DNA of 64,000 nt, taken from assembly GCA_905339405.1 (NCBI GenBank), contig CAJPGC010000028.1:1-64000 (forward strand), given 5' to 3'. Position numbers and translations under genes: made by a program. This DNA is from an uncultured bacterium. Lineage in GTDB: Bacteria; Desulfobacterota; GWC2-55-46. The notes under the pieces are model-generated. The model did no database searches. It had not been told where the DNA came from and saw only the letters and a program-made list of their open reading frames with translations. Of the stretch, positions 11,403 to 21,295 are shown piece by piece; position 1 is the stretch's first letter; the number at the start of each line of letters is the position of its first letter.

Positions 11403-12126
11403 TGAGATAAAGTCCATGCAGGCCGCAGGCGCTGTAGTTGCCGAGGTCCTCGAGGTACTGAAAGCAAACGTGAGGCCGGGCGCAACAACCCTGGACCTTG
11501 AAAAAATAGCCGAAGAAGAGACTAAAAGACTTAAGGCCAGACCCGCCTTCAAGGGGTACAGGGGCTACCCGTTCTGCCTGTGCACTTCGATAAATAGCGA
11601 AGTCGTTCACGGGATGCCCTCGAAGAAGACCCTGAACGAAGGCGATATCGTGAGCATCGATTACGGCGCTCTGGTAGACGGCTTCTACGGGGACGCGGCA
11701 GTGACCGTTCCAGTCGGGGCGGTCAGTGAAGATGCCGCGAGGCTCATGAGAGTCACCGAGGAATCTCTCGGCAAGGCCATAGAGGCAGCAAGGGAAGGCG
11801 CAAGGCTTCAGGACATATCCTTCGCTGTCCAGTCCCATGTCGAGCCGCACGGTTTTTCCGTGGTAAGAGAGTTCGTCGGCCACGGAATAGGACGTGAACT
11901 CCACGAGCCTCCCCAGGTGCCGAACTTCGGGATACCCGGAAGGGGAGTAAAGCTCAAGGCCGGGATGGTGCTGGCCATAGAGCCGATGATAAACGCGGGC
12001 GGCTGGGCGGTAAAGGTACTTTCCGACGGCTGGACCGCCGTCACCGCGGACGGGAAACTTTCGGCGCACTTCGAGCACTCCGTAGCGATAACCCCCGAGG
12101 GGCCGCTGGTGCTCACGAAGATATAA
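11365..12126 (+). CDS. map: Methionine aminopeptidase, type I (start uncertain; ORF overlaps adk)
   Basis: [23 protein letters not shown] ... [24 protein letters not shown] ... [20 protein letters not shown]. Confidence 0.96.
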   Translation: MRLKEAIILKSPDEIKSMQAAGAVVAEVLEVLKANVRPGATTLDLEKIAEEETKRLKARPAFKGYRGYPFCLCTSINSEVVHGMPSKKTLNEGDIVSIDYGALVDGFYGDAAVTVPVGAVSEDAARLMRVTEESLGKAIEAAREGARLQDISFAVQSHVEPHGFSVVREFVGHGIGRELHEPPQVPNFGIPGRGVKLKAGMVLAIEPMINAGGWAVKVLSDGWTAVTADGKLSAHFEHSVAITPEGPLVLTKI

Positions 12127-12143
12127 TCTCAAAAAGGAACGGA

Positions 12144-12362
12144 ATGGCAAAGGAAGAGGCGATACAAGTTGAAGGGACGGTAATAGAGACTCTGCCGAAC
12201 GCCATGTTCAGGGTAGAGCTCGAGAACGGCCACAAGGTGCTCGCGCACGTGTCCGGCAAGATGAGGATGCACTTCATAAAGATACTCCCCGGGGACAAGG
12301 TCACCATAGAGCTTTCACCCTATGACCTCACCAGGGGCAGGATTACATACAGGGCAAAGTAA
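12144..12362 (+). CDS. infA: Translation initiation factor IF-1
   Basis: [70 protein letters not shown]. Confidence 0.98.
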   Translation: MAKEEAIQVEGTVIETLPNAMFRVELENGHKVLAHVSGKMRMHFIKILPGDKVTIELSPYDLTRGRITYRAK

Positions 12363-12394
12363 GCAATATCCGAAACGATTCAAAGGGGAATGTG

Positions 12395-12508
12395 ATGAAG
12401 GTAAGGAGCTCGGTAAAAAAGATCTGCTCGAAATGCAAGATCGTCAAGAGAAGCGGCGTGGTAAGGGTGGTCTGCGACAACCCCAAGCACAAGCAGAGGC
12501 AGGGATAA
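12395..12508 (+). CDS. rpmJ: 50S ribosomal protein L36 (37 aa, not in ORF track)
   Basis: Manual translation [37 protein letters not shown]; between infA and rpsM. Confidence 0.95.
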   Translation: MKVRSSVKKICSKCKIVKRSGVVRVVCDNPKHKQRQG

Positions 12509-12553
12509 TAAAGGCCAAGGCCTTTCGTCAGCATAGTAAAAGGAGGAATCAAG

Positions 12554-12928
12554 TTGGCTAGGATTGCGGGTGTAGACCTTAACAAGAACAAGAGGATCGA
12601 CGTGGCCCTCACCAAGATCTTCGGCATAGGCCAGGCCTCTGCCAAGAAGATACTCGGGATGGCTCAGGTGGAGCCCTCTATAAAAGTGCAGGACCTCACG
12701 GAGCCCCAGGTCGCGGCCATCAGGAAGGCCATCGACACCGACTTCAAGGTCGAGGGAGACTTGAGGAAAGAGGTCTCCATGCACATAAAGATGCTCATCG
12801 ACATCGGCAGCTACAGGGGAGTGCGCCACAGGAAGAACCTTCCGGTGCACGGCCAGAGGACCCATACCAACGCCAGGACCCGCAAGGGACCCAGGAAGGG
12901 CGTCGTGGCCTCAAGGAAAACCGAGTAG
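12554..12928 (+). CDS. rpsM: 30S ribosomal protein S13 (TTG start)
   Basis: [33 protein letters not shown] ... [28 protein letters not shown]. Confidence 0.98.
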   Translation: MARIAGVDLNKNKRIDVALTKIFGIGQASAKKILGMAQVEPSIKVQDLTEPQVAAIRKAIDTDFKVEGDLRKEVSMHIKMLIDIGSYRGVRHRKNLPVHGQRTHTNARTRKGPRKGVVASRKTE

Positions 12929-13051
12929 GCCGTAAAAAATACTGGATTTTCTCTCAGGACTTGGGGCATAATACATGTTTCGCCCTTTAGGCCCTGTTCT
13001 GTTCAAGAGCCGATAACCGCAGAAAAGAATTTGAGGTCCCGGAGGACATAG

Positions 13052-13426
13052 ATGTCGAAGGTAAAGAAGGAAAAAAGAGCGGTATCAAAGGGCGTCGCGC
13101 ACATCAAGTCGACGTTCAACAATACCATAATCAGCATAAGCGACCCGGCCGGAAACGTAATCGCCTGGTCCAGCTCAGGCGCGCAGGGCTTCAAGGGCTC
13201 CAGGAAGGGAACCCCTTTCGCGGCGCAGGTCGCGGCTGAGGTTGCGGCGAAGAAGGCCATAGACAGCGGCGTCAAGACGGTAGACGTTTACATAAACGGC
13301 CCCGGAGCCGGCAGGGAAGCTGCATTGAGGTCCCTCCAGGCGGCCGGTTTCAGCATAAGCCTCATCAGGGACGTAACTCCGCTGCCGCACAACGGCTGCA
13401 GGCCTCCCAAGAGGCGCAGGGTCTAA
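13052..13426 (+). CDS. rpsK: 30S ribosomal protein S11
   Basis: [46 protein letters not shown] ... [18 protein letters not shown]. Confidence 0.98.
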   Translation: MSKVKKEKRAVSKGVAHIKSTFNNTIISISDPAGNVIAWSSSGAQGFKGSRKGTPFAAQVAAEVAAKKAIDSGVKTVDVYINGPGAGREAALRSLQAAGFSISLIRDVTPLPHNGCRPPKRRRV

Positions 13427-13504
13427 CAGAACGAATTTTTCGCGCCCCCTTGGGCGCTCCCGAGCGGGCAAAAACCGTCCCGCGGGAAAAAGGGAGGAAA
13501 GAAG

Positions 13505-14134
13505 TTGGCAAGGTATACGGAATCAGTTTGCAAGGTCTGCAGGCGCGAGGGGATGAAGCTTTTCTTCAAGGCCGAGAGGTGTTTCACCGACAAGTGCGCG
13601 TTCGAGAGGAGGGCTTACGCTCCCGGACAGCACGGCCAGGGAAGGGGAAAGGTCTCCGAGTACGCTCTGCAGTTGAGGGAAAAGCAGAAGGTCAAGAGGG
13701 TATACGGCCTGATGGAGAACCAGTTCAGGAACACCTTCGCTGACGCCGAGAGAAGCAAGGGCATCACCGGCGAGAACCTCATCTCCCTTCTCGAGAGAAG
13801 GCTCGACAACGTCATCTACAGGACCGGCATCGCGGGTTCCAGGACCCAGGCCAGGCTGATGGTCACGCACGGCTACGTCCGCATCAACGGCAGGAAAGTC
13901 GACATCCCTTCTTACAGGGTCAAGCAGAACGACATCATCGAGGTGGCCGACAAGAGGAAGAAGGAGCCCAGGATAGCCGACAGCATCAAGGCGGCCGAAA
14001 GCCGTCACGGGGTCCCGGAGTGGCTCAGGCTGGACAAGGACAACCTCAAGGCTACGGTCGTGAGGCTGCCCAGGAGAGACGACACGACGCTGCCGATGCA
14101 CGAGCAGCTCATAGTCGAGCTCTACTCCAAATAA
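13505..14134 (+). CDS. rpsD: 30S ribosomal protein S4 (TTG start)
   Basis: ARYTESVCKVCRREGMKLFFKAERCFTDKCAFERRAYAPGQHGQGRGKVSEYALQLREKQKVKRVYG. Confidence 0.98.
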   Translation: MARYTESVCKVCRREGMKLFFKAERCFTDKCAFERRAYAPGQHGQGRGKVSEYALQLREKQKVKRVYGLMENQFRNTFADAERSKGITGENLISLLERRLDNVIYRTGIAGSRTQARLMVTHGYVRINGRKVDIPSYRVKQNDIIEVADKRKKEPRIADSIKAAESRHGVPEWLRLDKDNLKATVVRLPRRDDTTLPMHEQLIVELYSK

Positions 14135-14232
14135 TTTCTGGAAGACCTAACCCCTGTTCTGGCGGGCCCGGCCCGCAGCGGATTCCTATTATTCAGGTCT
14201 GACCATAATTTTTAGACAAGGACGGGTACACC

Positions 14233-15252
14233 ATGCAAAAAAACTGGCGTGACCTTATTAAACCGAAAAAGCTCGAGGTGGACAAGGACACACTTACGCT
14301 CACCTACGGCAAGTTCGTGGCCGAGCCTCTTGAGAGGGGTTTCGGTGTTACGATAGGCAACGCCTTAAGAAGGATACTGCTTTCATCTTTGCAGGGAGCC
14401 GCCATCACCTCCGTGAAGATCGACGGAGTCCTGCACGAGTTCTCATCCGTGCCAGGCGTTAAGGAAGACGTCTCTGACATAATCCTGAACCTCAAGCAGG
14501 TCAGGCTCAAGCTCCACGGCGAAGGCCCCAAGACGATAAGGATAAAGAGCTCCGGCGACAACGTAGTCAGGGCCGGCGACATAATAACCGATTCCACTGT
14601 CGAGGTTTTGAACCCCGACCAGCACATCGCGACCGTCTCCAGGGACTCGAAGTTCGATTGCGAGCTCAACGTCAGCACCGGCAAGGGTTATGTCTCTTCC
14701 GAGAAGAACAAGCTCCCCGAGATGCCGATAGGGACCATCGCCATCGACTCCATATTCCAGCCCGTCAGCAGGGTGAACTTCAACGTCACCCACGCCAGGG
14801 TAGGCCAGAGGACCGACTACGACAAGCTCGTCCTCGAAGTCTGGACGACCGGCGCCATCGACCCGCAGAGCGCGGTCGCCGTCGCGGCGAAGATATTGAA
14901 GGACCAGCTCTCCGTTTTCATCACCTTCGAGGAGGGTGAGGAGGAAGGCGGCTTTGAAAGGGGAGATGCCAAGCCCCAGTTCAACGACAACCTCTTCAAG
15001 ACCGTCGATGAGCTCGAGCTTTCCGTGAGGTCCGCGAACTGTCTTAAGAACGCCGACATAAAGTACATCGGCGAGATGGTCCAGAAGTCCGAGCAGGAGA
15101 TGCTGAGGACCAAGAACTTCGGCAGGAAATCGCTTAATGAGATAAAAGAGATCCTGAAGGGTATGGGGCTCGACTTCGGGATGAAGCTCGACGGGTTCCC
15201 TTCTCGCAAGGACCTCGACGCCACGCATTCAGAGCAGAAGGAGACCGCTTAA
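14233..15252 (+). CDS. rpoA: DNA-directed RNA polymerase subunit alpha
   Basis: [61 protein letters not shown]. Confidence 0.99.
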   Translation: MQKNWRDLIKPKKLEVDKDTLTLTYGKFVAEPLERGFGVTIGNALRRILLSSLQGAAITSVKIDGVLHEFSSVPGVKEDVSDIILNLKQVRLKLHGEGPKTIRIKSSGDNVVRAGDIITDSTVEVLNPDQHIATVSRDSKFDCELNVSTGKGYVSSEKNKLPEMPIGTIAIDSIFQPVSRVNFNVTHARVGQRTDYDKLVLEVWTTGAIDPQSAVAVAAKILKDQLSVFITFEEGEEEGGFERGDAKPQFNDNLFKTVDELELSVRSANCLKNADIKYIGEMVQKSEQEMLRTKNFGRKSLNEIKEILKGMGLDFGMKLDGFPSRKDLDATHSEQKETA

Positions 15253-15264
15253 GGGGATTGCCTT

Positions 15265-15846
15265 ATGAGACATAACAGAGACGAAAAAAGGTTTGACAGG
15301 ACATACAGCCATTTGAAGAGCATGCTTTCCAACATGACGAACGACCTTGTCATGTACGGAAGGATAAGGACCACCACGCCGAAGGCGAAGGTCCTGAGGA
15401 GCTACGCCGAGAAGATGATAACCCTCGGCAAGGACGGAAGCGTGGCCGCCAGGCGCAGGGCCATGGCCTTCATGAGGAACAAGGCCGCCGTAACGAGGCT
15501 CTTCGACGCTGTCGCCCCTCAGTTCAAGGAGCGCAACGGCGGCTACACCCGCATACTGAAGCTCGGCAACAGGCCCGGCGACAACGCCGCGATGGCGATT
15601 ATAGAGCTCGTCGAAGGCCAGCAGGCAGCGGCAGCGATTGAAGCCCCGAAGAAGAAGGCCGCGGTAAAGAAGACCGCGAAGGCCCCGGCCGCTGAAAAGA
15701 AGGCCGCTCCCGCAAAGGAGAAGAAGGAGGCAGCCCCCAAGAAGGCAGCCGCTCCCAGGAAGAAGGCCGCCGCCGCTGAAGGCGAAAAGGAAGCAAAGCC
15801 CGCTGTGAAGAGGACCAGGAAGAAGGCGACTGAATCCGAGTCCTGA
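15265..15846 (+). CDS. rplQ: 50S ribosomal protein L17 with long Ala/Lys-rich C-terminal tail
   Basis: MRHNRDEKRFDRTYSHLKSMLSNMTNDLVMYGRIRTTTPKAKVLRSYAEKMITLGKDG; tail PKKKAAVKKTAKAPAAEKKAAPAKEKKEAAPKKAAAPRKKAAAAEGEKEAKPAVKRTRKK. Confidence 0.97.
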   Translation: MRHNRDEKRFDRTYSHLKSMLSNMTNDLVMYGRIRTTTPKAKVLRSYAEKMITLGKDGSVAARRRAMAFMRNKAAVTRLFDAVAPQFKERNGGYTRILKLGNRPGDNAAMAIIELVEGQQAAAAIEAPKKKAAVKKTAKAPAAEKKAAPAKEKKEAAPKKAAAPRKKAAAAEGEKEAKPAVKRTRKKATESES

Positions 15847-15860
15847 GGATAGATTTCCAA

Positions 15861-15894
15861 AAAGGGCGGGTTGAAAGACCCGCCCTTTTTTTTA
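15861..15894 (+). terminator. Rho-independent terminator after rplQ
   Basis: GGGCGGGT-tgaaag-ACCCGCCC followed by T-run. Confidence 0.9.
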
Positions 15895-15970
15895 TTAACA
15901 CTGCGGAGGCGTTCAGCTCCACGGGTGGGCGCAAGGGGCTTTTTTCAAGGCGTCATGCGCCAGGGAAAAA

Positions 15971-15998
15971 TTGATTTTATTGTAAATTCCTCTATAAT
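15971..15998 (+). promoter_or_regulatory. Putative sigma70 promoter upstream of the HU-like gene
   Basis: TTGATT-N16-TATAAT. Confidence 0.55.
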
Positions 15999-16106
15999 CA
16001 CTATATGCGGGGCCCGGCCAGCGTGAAGGCACCAATCGGTCCTCCGGGACGCCGCTCCGCCTGTATCTCAAGGGCCGTTGAAGAGCCCTAAAAACTGGGA
16101 GGTGCC

Positions 16107-16403
16107 ATGTCAAAGCCTATGACCAAATCACAGATCGAAGACCAGATATCAAAAGAAACGGGCGTGCCGAAAAAGTCCGTTAAGGAAGTGCTCGCGAAGC
16201 TTTCCGACCTGGCTTACAAGGAAGCCAAGAACCAGTTCACCGTGCCGGGCATCGGCAAGCTCGTGCTCGTGAACAGGCCCGCGAGGACGGGAAGGAACCC
16301 CAGGACGGGCGAAGAGATACAGATACCGGCAAGGCAGGCCGTCAAGTTCAGGATAGCCAAGGCCTGCAAGGACGCCGTGCTTAAAGAGGGCGAGGGCGCC
16401 TGA
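16107..16403 (+). CDS. HU/IHF-family DNA-binding protein
   Basis: MTKSQIEDQISKETGVPKKSVKEVLAKLSDLAYKEAKNQFTVPGIGKLVLVNRPARTGRNPRTGEEIQIPARQAVKF. Confidence 0.88.
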   Translation: MSKPMTKSQIEDQISKETGVPKKSVKEVLAKLSDLAYKEAKNQFTVPGIGKLVLVNRPARTGRNPRTGEEIQIPARQAVKFRIAKACKDAVLKEGEGA

Positions 16404-16410
16404 CGGCGCC

Positions 16411-16761
16411 TCAGTTCTCCGAGCTCTTGTACCTGTAGGAATATACGACGTCGTTCTTGAGGACCAGTTCAAGGACTGTTTTCTTCTCCCTGCTGATGAC
16501 GTCATTTTCAACGACCCCCCCGAGATACGAGGGGGTTTTCTTTTCCATGAACACGTAGGACATCCGCTCTTCGTTGTTCTCGAAGCTTACCTCCGAGGGC
16601 GTTCCGAAGGCCGCGAGGACGGCCTGCCTCGTCGTGACGCCCGGCTTCAGCTCGAGCACCTTCTCCTTGTCTACCTTGACACCTTCGGTCTTCGTCACTG
16701 AAGCGCATCCGGCGAGCATGAGCCCGGTTATGGCAGCTATCAAAATCCTTTTCATCTTCAT
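16411..16761 (-). CDS. Small lipoprotein, SmpA/BamE-like fold (inference)
   Basis: MKMKRILIAAITGLMLAGCASV lipobox; LKPGVTTRQAVLAAFGTPSEV resembles SmpA/OmlA 'G.t...v...lG.P'. Confidence 0.65.
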   Translation of the reverse strand: MKMKRILIAAITGLMLAGCASVTKTEGVKVDKEKVLELKPGVTTRQAVLAAFGTPSEVSFENNEERMSYVFMEKKTPSYLGGVVENDVISREKKTVLELVLKNDVVYSYRYKSSEN

Positions 16762-16833
16762 CCTCCGGTTGTTGAACATACATGACGAGCGCATTCCCGG
16801 CGGCTCTGCCGCCGGGAACCTTCAATGAGACTT

Positions 16834-17907
16834 TCAGGCCTCGGCTACTCCGTCCCTGGTCCTGTTCTTCACGTCGTACATCGCGTGGTCGGCTTTTTGA
16901 ATGAGCTCTTCCTTGGTTTCCGCGTCCTCGGGAAGGGAGGCGACCCCGAAGCTTGCCGTAAGCCGTATGTTAATCCCTTCATCGGCCAGAAAAGACGTCT
17001 CCTTTACCGACTGCCTGAGCTTTTCAGCCACGAGCGCCGCGTTCTTCTTGGACGTCCCCGGCATGAGGATGACGAACTCGTCGCCGCCGTACCTGCAAGC
17101 CATGTCGACGGTGCGCAGCATCGACGCCAGCAGGCGGGCGGCCTCTTTTAAGAGCTTGCTTCCCGCAAGGTGGCCGTGGACGTCGTTTACTTCCTTGAAG
17201 TAATCGAGGTCGAGGAAGATCATCGAGAGCTCGTAGCCGAACCTCCTGGCCCTCTCGACCTCGTAGTCGAGCCTGCTGTGCAAAAACCTCGAGTTGTACA
17301 GCTTCGTGAGGTCGTCCGTTATGGTCAGTTCCTGGACCCTCTTGAGGAATATGGCGTTCTCTATGGCGATGGCCGTGAAGTCCGCGAGGGTCGTTAAAAC
17401 GAGCAGGTCTTCCTCAGAGAAACCCTTGTCCTCCTCGACCTTGTTTATGAGCTCGATGACTCCGAGGCATTTGCCGCGCGTCGTAAGCGGTACGCAAACT
17501 ATCGACTGGGTCGTGAAGTGGGAGACCTCGTCCGCCTTCCTGGAAAAGCGCGGGTCTTTGTTGACGTCAGGCACGAGAAGGGGTTTCATCTCCCTTGCGA
17601 CCCATCCGGCAACCCCCTCGCCGACCTTGAGCCTCATGTCCTTGAGCTTGTCGGAACCGGCCCCGACGACGATCTCGAACCTGAGCTCGCTGGTCTCCTC
17701 GTCCAGGAGAAGCAGGGACCAGTTCCTGGGCTGGAGAAGGTCGCTTATCTTCTCCATGACCATGTTGAGGATCTCTTTGTGGTCGAGGGTGGAGGTGATG
17801 GCCTTCCCTATTTCAGTGAAGGTGGCGAACTGAAGTTTCTTGAGCTCGAGCTCTTTCGACTCGCGCGGGCTGTTTTCAGGAATGGCGCGTTCCTTTGCGT
17901 TTTCCAT
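16834..17907 (-). CDS. GAF domain-diguanylate cyclase (GGDEF) protein
   Basis: GAF-like N-terminal region (VGEGVAGWVAREMKPLLVPDVNKDPRF); CRYGGDEFVILMPGTS motif; start chosen at MENAKERAIPE. Confidence 0.9.
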   Translation of the reverse strand: MENAKERAIPENSPRESKELELKKLQFATFTEIGKAITSTLDHKEILNMVMEKISDLLQPRNWSLLLLDEETSELRFEIVVGAGSDKLKDMRLKVGEGVAGWVAREMKPLLVPDVNKDPRFSRKADEVSHFTTQSIVCVPLTTRGKCLGVIELINKVEEDKGFSEEDLLVLTTLADFTAIAIENAIFLKRVQELTITDDLTKLYNSRFLHSRLDYEVERARRFGYELSMIFLDLDYFKEVNDVHGHLAGSKLLKEAARLLASMLRTVDMACRYGGDEFVILMPGTSKKNAALVAEKLRQSVKETSFLADEGINIRLTASFGVASLPEDAETKEELIQKADHAMYDVKNRTRDGVAEA

Positions 17908-17956
17908 CTGCAAAATATAACTTAAAGGGCTTTGAAAATCAAGGAACGCCGCTCCC

Positions 17957-18835
17957 TTAGAGGCTCCTGTCAAAGGGGCGGAGCCACCCCTGGAAAAGCC
18001 TTGTAATTGGCCCGGGCCTGCTGTTGCCGACTTTGGCCGTGCCGATTTTGACGAGAGGGACGGCTTCGGTTATCGAGTTGGTAAGAAATGCTTCGTCGGC
18101 TTCTTCGAGGGCCTTTATCGAAAGCGGCCCTTCTGAAAAAGGTATGCCGTGCTCTTTTGCGAGCCGTTTGACTTCCCCCCTTATGACGCCTGGCAGAAGG
18201 CCCGTGGAGCGGCCTGAGGCCAGGGCGGGCGTCATCAACCGGCCGCCTTTCACTGCGAAGACGTTGGAAGAGCCCCCTTCGGTGAGTTGGCCGTCCTTCG
18301 TGAAGAGAGCCTCAAAGGCCCCGGCTTTGGCGGCTTCGATCTTCGCGAGGACGCTGGCGATATAGTTAAGGGACTTTACGCCCGGCAGGGCAGGGGAGAT
18401 GTCTGAAACAAGGATTGCCTTGACGCCCTTTTTACGGAGGACCGCGAGGGCCGCTTCATCTATTTTTCTGGTGACGATTATGGTCGTGGGGAGGATGCCT
18501 TTCGCCGGAAGGTGGCTGCCCCTGTCGGCCCCTCTCGTGACGATGAGCTTGACGCTGGCTTCGCCTTCCTCCAGCCGGTTTTTCCTGAGGAGAGTCTCTA
18601 TCGCTCCGGCCAGCGCCTCTTCCACGAATGGCCTCAGCGAAGGTATGTCCATGTGAAGGGCTCTTGCGCCCTGAAGGAGCCTCTTTATGTGCTCATTCAG
18701 GAAGAGCGGCTTTCCATCGACGGCCTTCAGCGTTTCGAAGAGTCCGTCTCCGTAGTTGAGGCCCCTGTCGAATACGCTGACGGAGGCCTTTGAGGCGTCA
18801 ACGAGCTTTTTGTTCAGGTATACGTATTCCTTCAT
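17957..18835 (-). CDS. Aminotransferase class IV (aminodeoxychorismate lyase / branched-chain aminotransferase-like)
   Basis: VSVFDRGLNYGDGLFETLKAVDGKPLFLNEHIKRL ... SSNVFAVKGGRLMTPALASG.STGLLPGVIRGEV; adjacent to pabB-like gene. Confidence 0.88.
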   Translation of the reverse strand: MKEYVYLNKKLVDASKASVSVFDRGLNYGDGLFETLKAVDGKPLFLNEHIKRLLQGARALHMDIPSLRPFVEEALAGAIETLLRKNRLEEGEASVKLIVTRGADRGSHLPAKGILPTTIIVTRKIDEAALAVLRKKGVKAILVSDISPALPGVKSLNYIASVLAKIEAAKAGAFEALFTKDGQLTEGGSSNVFAVKGGRLMTPALASGRSTGLLPGVIRGEVKRLAKEHGIPFSEGPLSIKALEEADEAFLTNSITEAVPLVKIGTAKVGNSRPGPITRLFQGWLRPFDRSL

Positions 18836-20133
18836 CAGGCAACCCCCAGCGCTCTCAGGAAGTCCTGCGCCTTTAAGATGGTCTCGTCGTATTCGTCTTC
18901 AGGGACAGAGTCAGCGACGATGCCGCCGCCGACGCTAAGGTGAAGACGTCCGTCCTTGTAAAGCGCGGTCCTTATCGCGACCGAGACTTCAGCCGCCCCT
19001 GAAGCGTCGAACCAGCCGATGCCTCCCGTATATATCGAACGGGCGGTCTTCTCGATCTCGTCTATTATCTGCATGGCCCGCACTTTGGGGGCCCCCGTGA
19101 TTGACCCGCCCGGGAAGAGCGCCCTCAAGGCCGCAGGAGAATCCATTGAGGCGAGTTTTCCTCTTATTGTCGAGACCATGTGGTGCAGGTGCGGGTATGT
19201 GACTATCTCCTCGAAAGATGAGACCTCTACAGAGCCGGGCAGGCAGACCTTGCCGAGGTCGTTTCTTTCGAGGTCTACTATCATGACGTGCTCGGCACGC
19301 TCCTTGCGGCTTGCTCGCAGCTCCTCAACAAGCGCCTTGTCCTCGACAGGGCCGCTTCCGCGCTTCCTGGTGCCCTTTATGGGGCAGGTCTCGGCGACGC
19401 CACCAGCGACCCTCAGGAGGCACTCCGGAGAATTGGAGATTATCTGGAAGCCGCCGAAGTCGAGATACGAGCTCATCGGCGCGGGATGCGTCTCGAGGAG
19501 CTTCATGTAAAGTGCGAACGGGTCGCCTTTCCATTCAATCGTTAACCTGTGCGAGAGGTTTATCTGGTAGATGTCGCCTGAGCCGATGTACTCTTTCGCT
19601 TTCCTGACCGACGCCATGTACTCTTCTTTTGAAGTGTCTGAGGAGAACCCTTTTGCCTTCGGTATGACGGCAGATTCAAAAGACGGCGCTGCTTCGAGCA
19701 GCTCTTTGTAAAGGGCCATTCTTTCCGGAGAAGCTGAGCGCGAAGCAAGATATCCCGCGCGCTCCTCGTGGTCGTATACGAATACCGGGTCGTAGAGCCC
19801 GCCCATGAAAAGAGGTATTTCGGGGCCGTCCTTTTTCCTGAATTTGAGGCCCGGCTCGACAATGCCCTTGAGGTCGTATGAGAAGTACGCGACGGCTCCC
19901 GAGGTGAAGGGGAACGGGCCTTTCTTGCTGCCACCGAGTCCGGCGATGGCACTGGAGAGGGCCTCGAAAGGGTCCGCTCCTTCGGCAACATCTATGGAAA
20001 GCGGGCCTGCTCCTGCGTAGGAATATCTCCTGCCTGTCTCGCCTTTTCCTGAAAAGAGAAAAGGACGGCCCAGCTTTTTGAGGGCGAGGAATGCCGCCTC
20101 TGGAGTGATGCCTTTTAATTGTTCGATGCGCAT
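18835..20133 (-). CDS. pabB: Aminodeoxychorismate synthase component I (PabB-like)
   Basis: Chorismate-binding signature CPIKGTRKRG...LRASRKERAEHVMIVDLERNDLGKVC...GSITGAPKVRAMQIIDEIE; start trimmed to MRIEQLKGITPE (ORF track extension rejected). Confidence 0.88.
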   Translation of the reverse strand: MRIEQLKGITPEAAFLALKKLGRPFLFSGKGETGRRYSYAGAGPLSIDVAEGADPFEALSSAIAGLGGSKKGPFPFTSGAVAYFSYDLKGIVEPGLKFRKKDGPEIPLFMGGLYDPVFVYDHEERAGYLASRSASPERMALYKELLEAAPSFESAVIPKAKGFSSDTSKEEYMASVRKAKEYIGSGDIYQINLSHRLTIEWKGDPFALYMKLLETHPAPMSSYLDFGGFQIISNSPECLLRVAGGVAETCPIKGTRKRGSGPVEDKALVEELRASRKERAEHVMIVDLERNDLGKVCLPGSVEVSSFEEIVTYPHLHHMVSTIRGKLASMDSPAALRALFPGGSITGAPKVRAMQIIDEIEKTARSIYTGGIGWFDASGAAEVSVAIRTALYKDGRLHLSVGGGIVADSVPEDEYDETILKAQDFLRALGVA

Positions 20134-20226
20134 GAAATGGAAGGATAATACGCTTTCGTGCCTCTGGTCAAGGGCGCCATCATTATGTGGTGAAAATGGA
20201 GCCTGGTTATAGTATATTTGTCGGAT

Positions 20227-21294
20227 ATGGCCAGAAGAATTACAAGACAATTGAACATCGGCGGCGTCAAGGTCGGCGGCGACTCTCCGGTCACATTGCA
20301 GTCGATGACGAACACAGACACCTCTGACGTAGCCTCGACCGTCGCGCAGATAAAGGCCCTTGAAGAGGCAGGTTGCGAGATAATCCGCGTTGCAGTCCCT
20401 GACATGGGCTCTGCAGAAGCCATAGGCGAGATAAAAAGGTCGATATCCATCCCGCTTATCGCGGACATCCATTTCGACTGGAGACTCGCGATAAAATGCC
20501 TCGAGGGCGGGATAGACTGCCTGCGGATAAACCCCGGCAACATAGGCGACCGCGACAGGATAAGGCAGGTTGTAAAGGGCGCGGCCGCCCGTGGCGTGCC
20601 GATACGGATAGGCGTAAACGCCGGTTCGCTCGAAAAGGACATTCTCGCCCGCTACGGCCACCCCACGGCCGAGGCGCTCGTCGAGAGCGCGATGCGCCAT
20701 ATTTCGATACTCGAAGAGATGGACTTCCGCGACATAAAGGTTTCTCTCAAGGCCTCGAGCGTGCCGTTGACCGTGAAGAGCTACAGGCTGCTGGCGAAAG
20801 AGGTAGACTACCCGTTCCACATCGGCATAACCGAAGCCGGCACGCTCTTTTCCGGCGCTATAAAATCAGCGGCAGGTCTCGGCATACTCCTTTCGGAAGG
20901 CATCGGAGACACCATGCGCGTCTCCCTTACCGGAGATCCGGTGGACGAGGTGAGGGCCGGATGGGAGATACTGAAGGCCCTCGAGATGCGTAAGCGCGGG
21001 GCTACGATAATCTCCTGCCCGACCTGCGGCAGGCTCAAGTTCAACAGCATAGCCATAGCGAAGGAGATAGAGACGAGGCTCGCCAACCTGAAAGAGTCGG
21101 TCAAGGTGGCGATAATGGGTTGCGTCGTAAACGGCCCGGGAGAGGCTATTGAGGCCGACATAGGCATTGCCGGAGGCGACGGCGCGGGGATGCTCTATGT
21201 CAAAGGCAAGCAGGTCAGGAAAGTAAAAGAGGAAGAGATCGTAAAAACTGTGCTCGAAGAGGTCGACAGGCTGCTCGCCGAACGGAAAAACTGA
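20227..21294 (+). CDS. ispG: 4-hydroxy-3-methylbut-2-enyl diphosphate synthase (flavodoxin)
   Basis: RRITRQLNIGGVKVGGDSPVTLQSMTNTDTSDVAST ... CPTCGRLKFN ... VAIMGCVVNGPGEAIEADIGIAGGDG. Confidence 0.97.
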   Translation: MARRITRQLNIGGVKVGGDSPVTLQSMTNTDTSDVASTVAQIKALEEAGCEIIRVAVPDMGSAEAIGEIKRSISIPLIADIHFDWRLAIKCLEGGIDCLRINPGNIGDRDRIRQVVKGAAARGVPIRIGVNAGSLEKDILARYGHPTAEALVESAMRHISILEEMDFRDIKVSLKASSVPLTVKSYRLLAKEVDYPFHIGITEAGTLFSGAIKSAAGLGILLSEGIGDTMRVSLTGDPVDEVRAGWEILKALEMRKRGATIISCPTCGRLKFNSIAIAKEIETRLANLKESVKVAIMGCVVNGPGEAIEADIGIAGGDGAGMLYVKGKQVRKVKEEEIVKTVLEEVDRLLAERKN

Positions 21295-21295
21295 T

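Noticed and set aside
12322-12561. 79-aa plus-strand ORF overlapping rpmJ
   Set aside because: The canonical L36 frame (12395-12508) explains the sequence.
20134-20820. N-terminal ~229-aa extension of the 661-aa pabB ORF
   Set aside because: It runs antisense through ispG and has no domain signal; PabB homology begins at MRIEQLKGITPE (20133).
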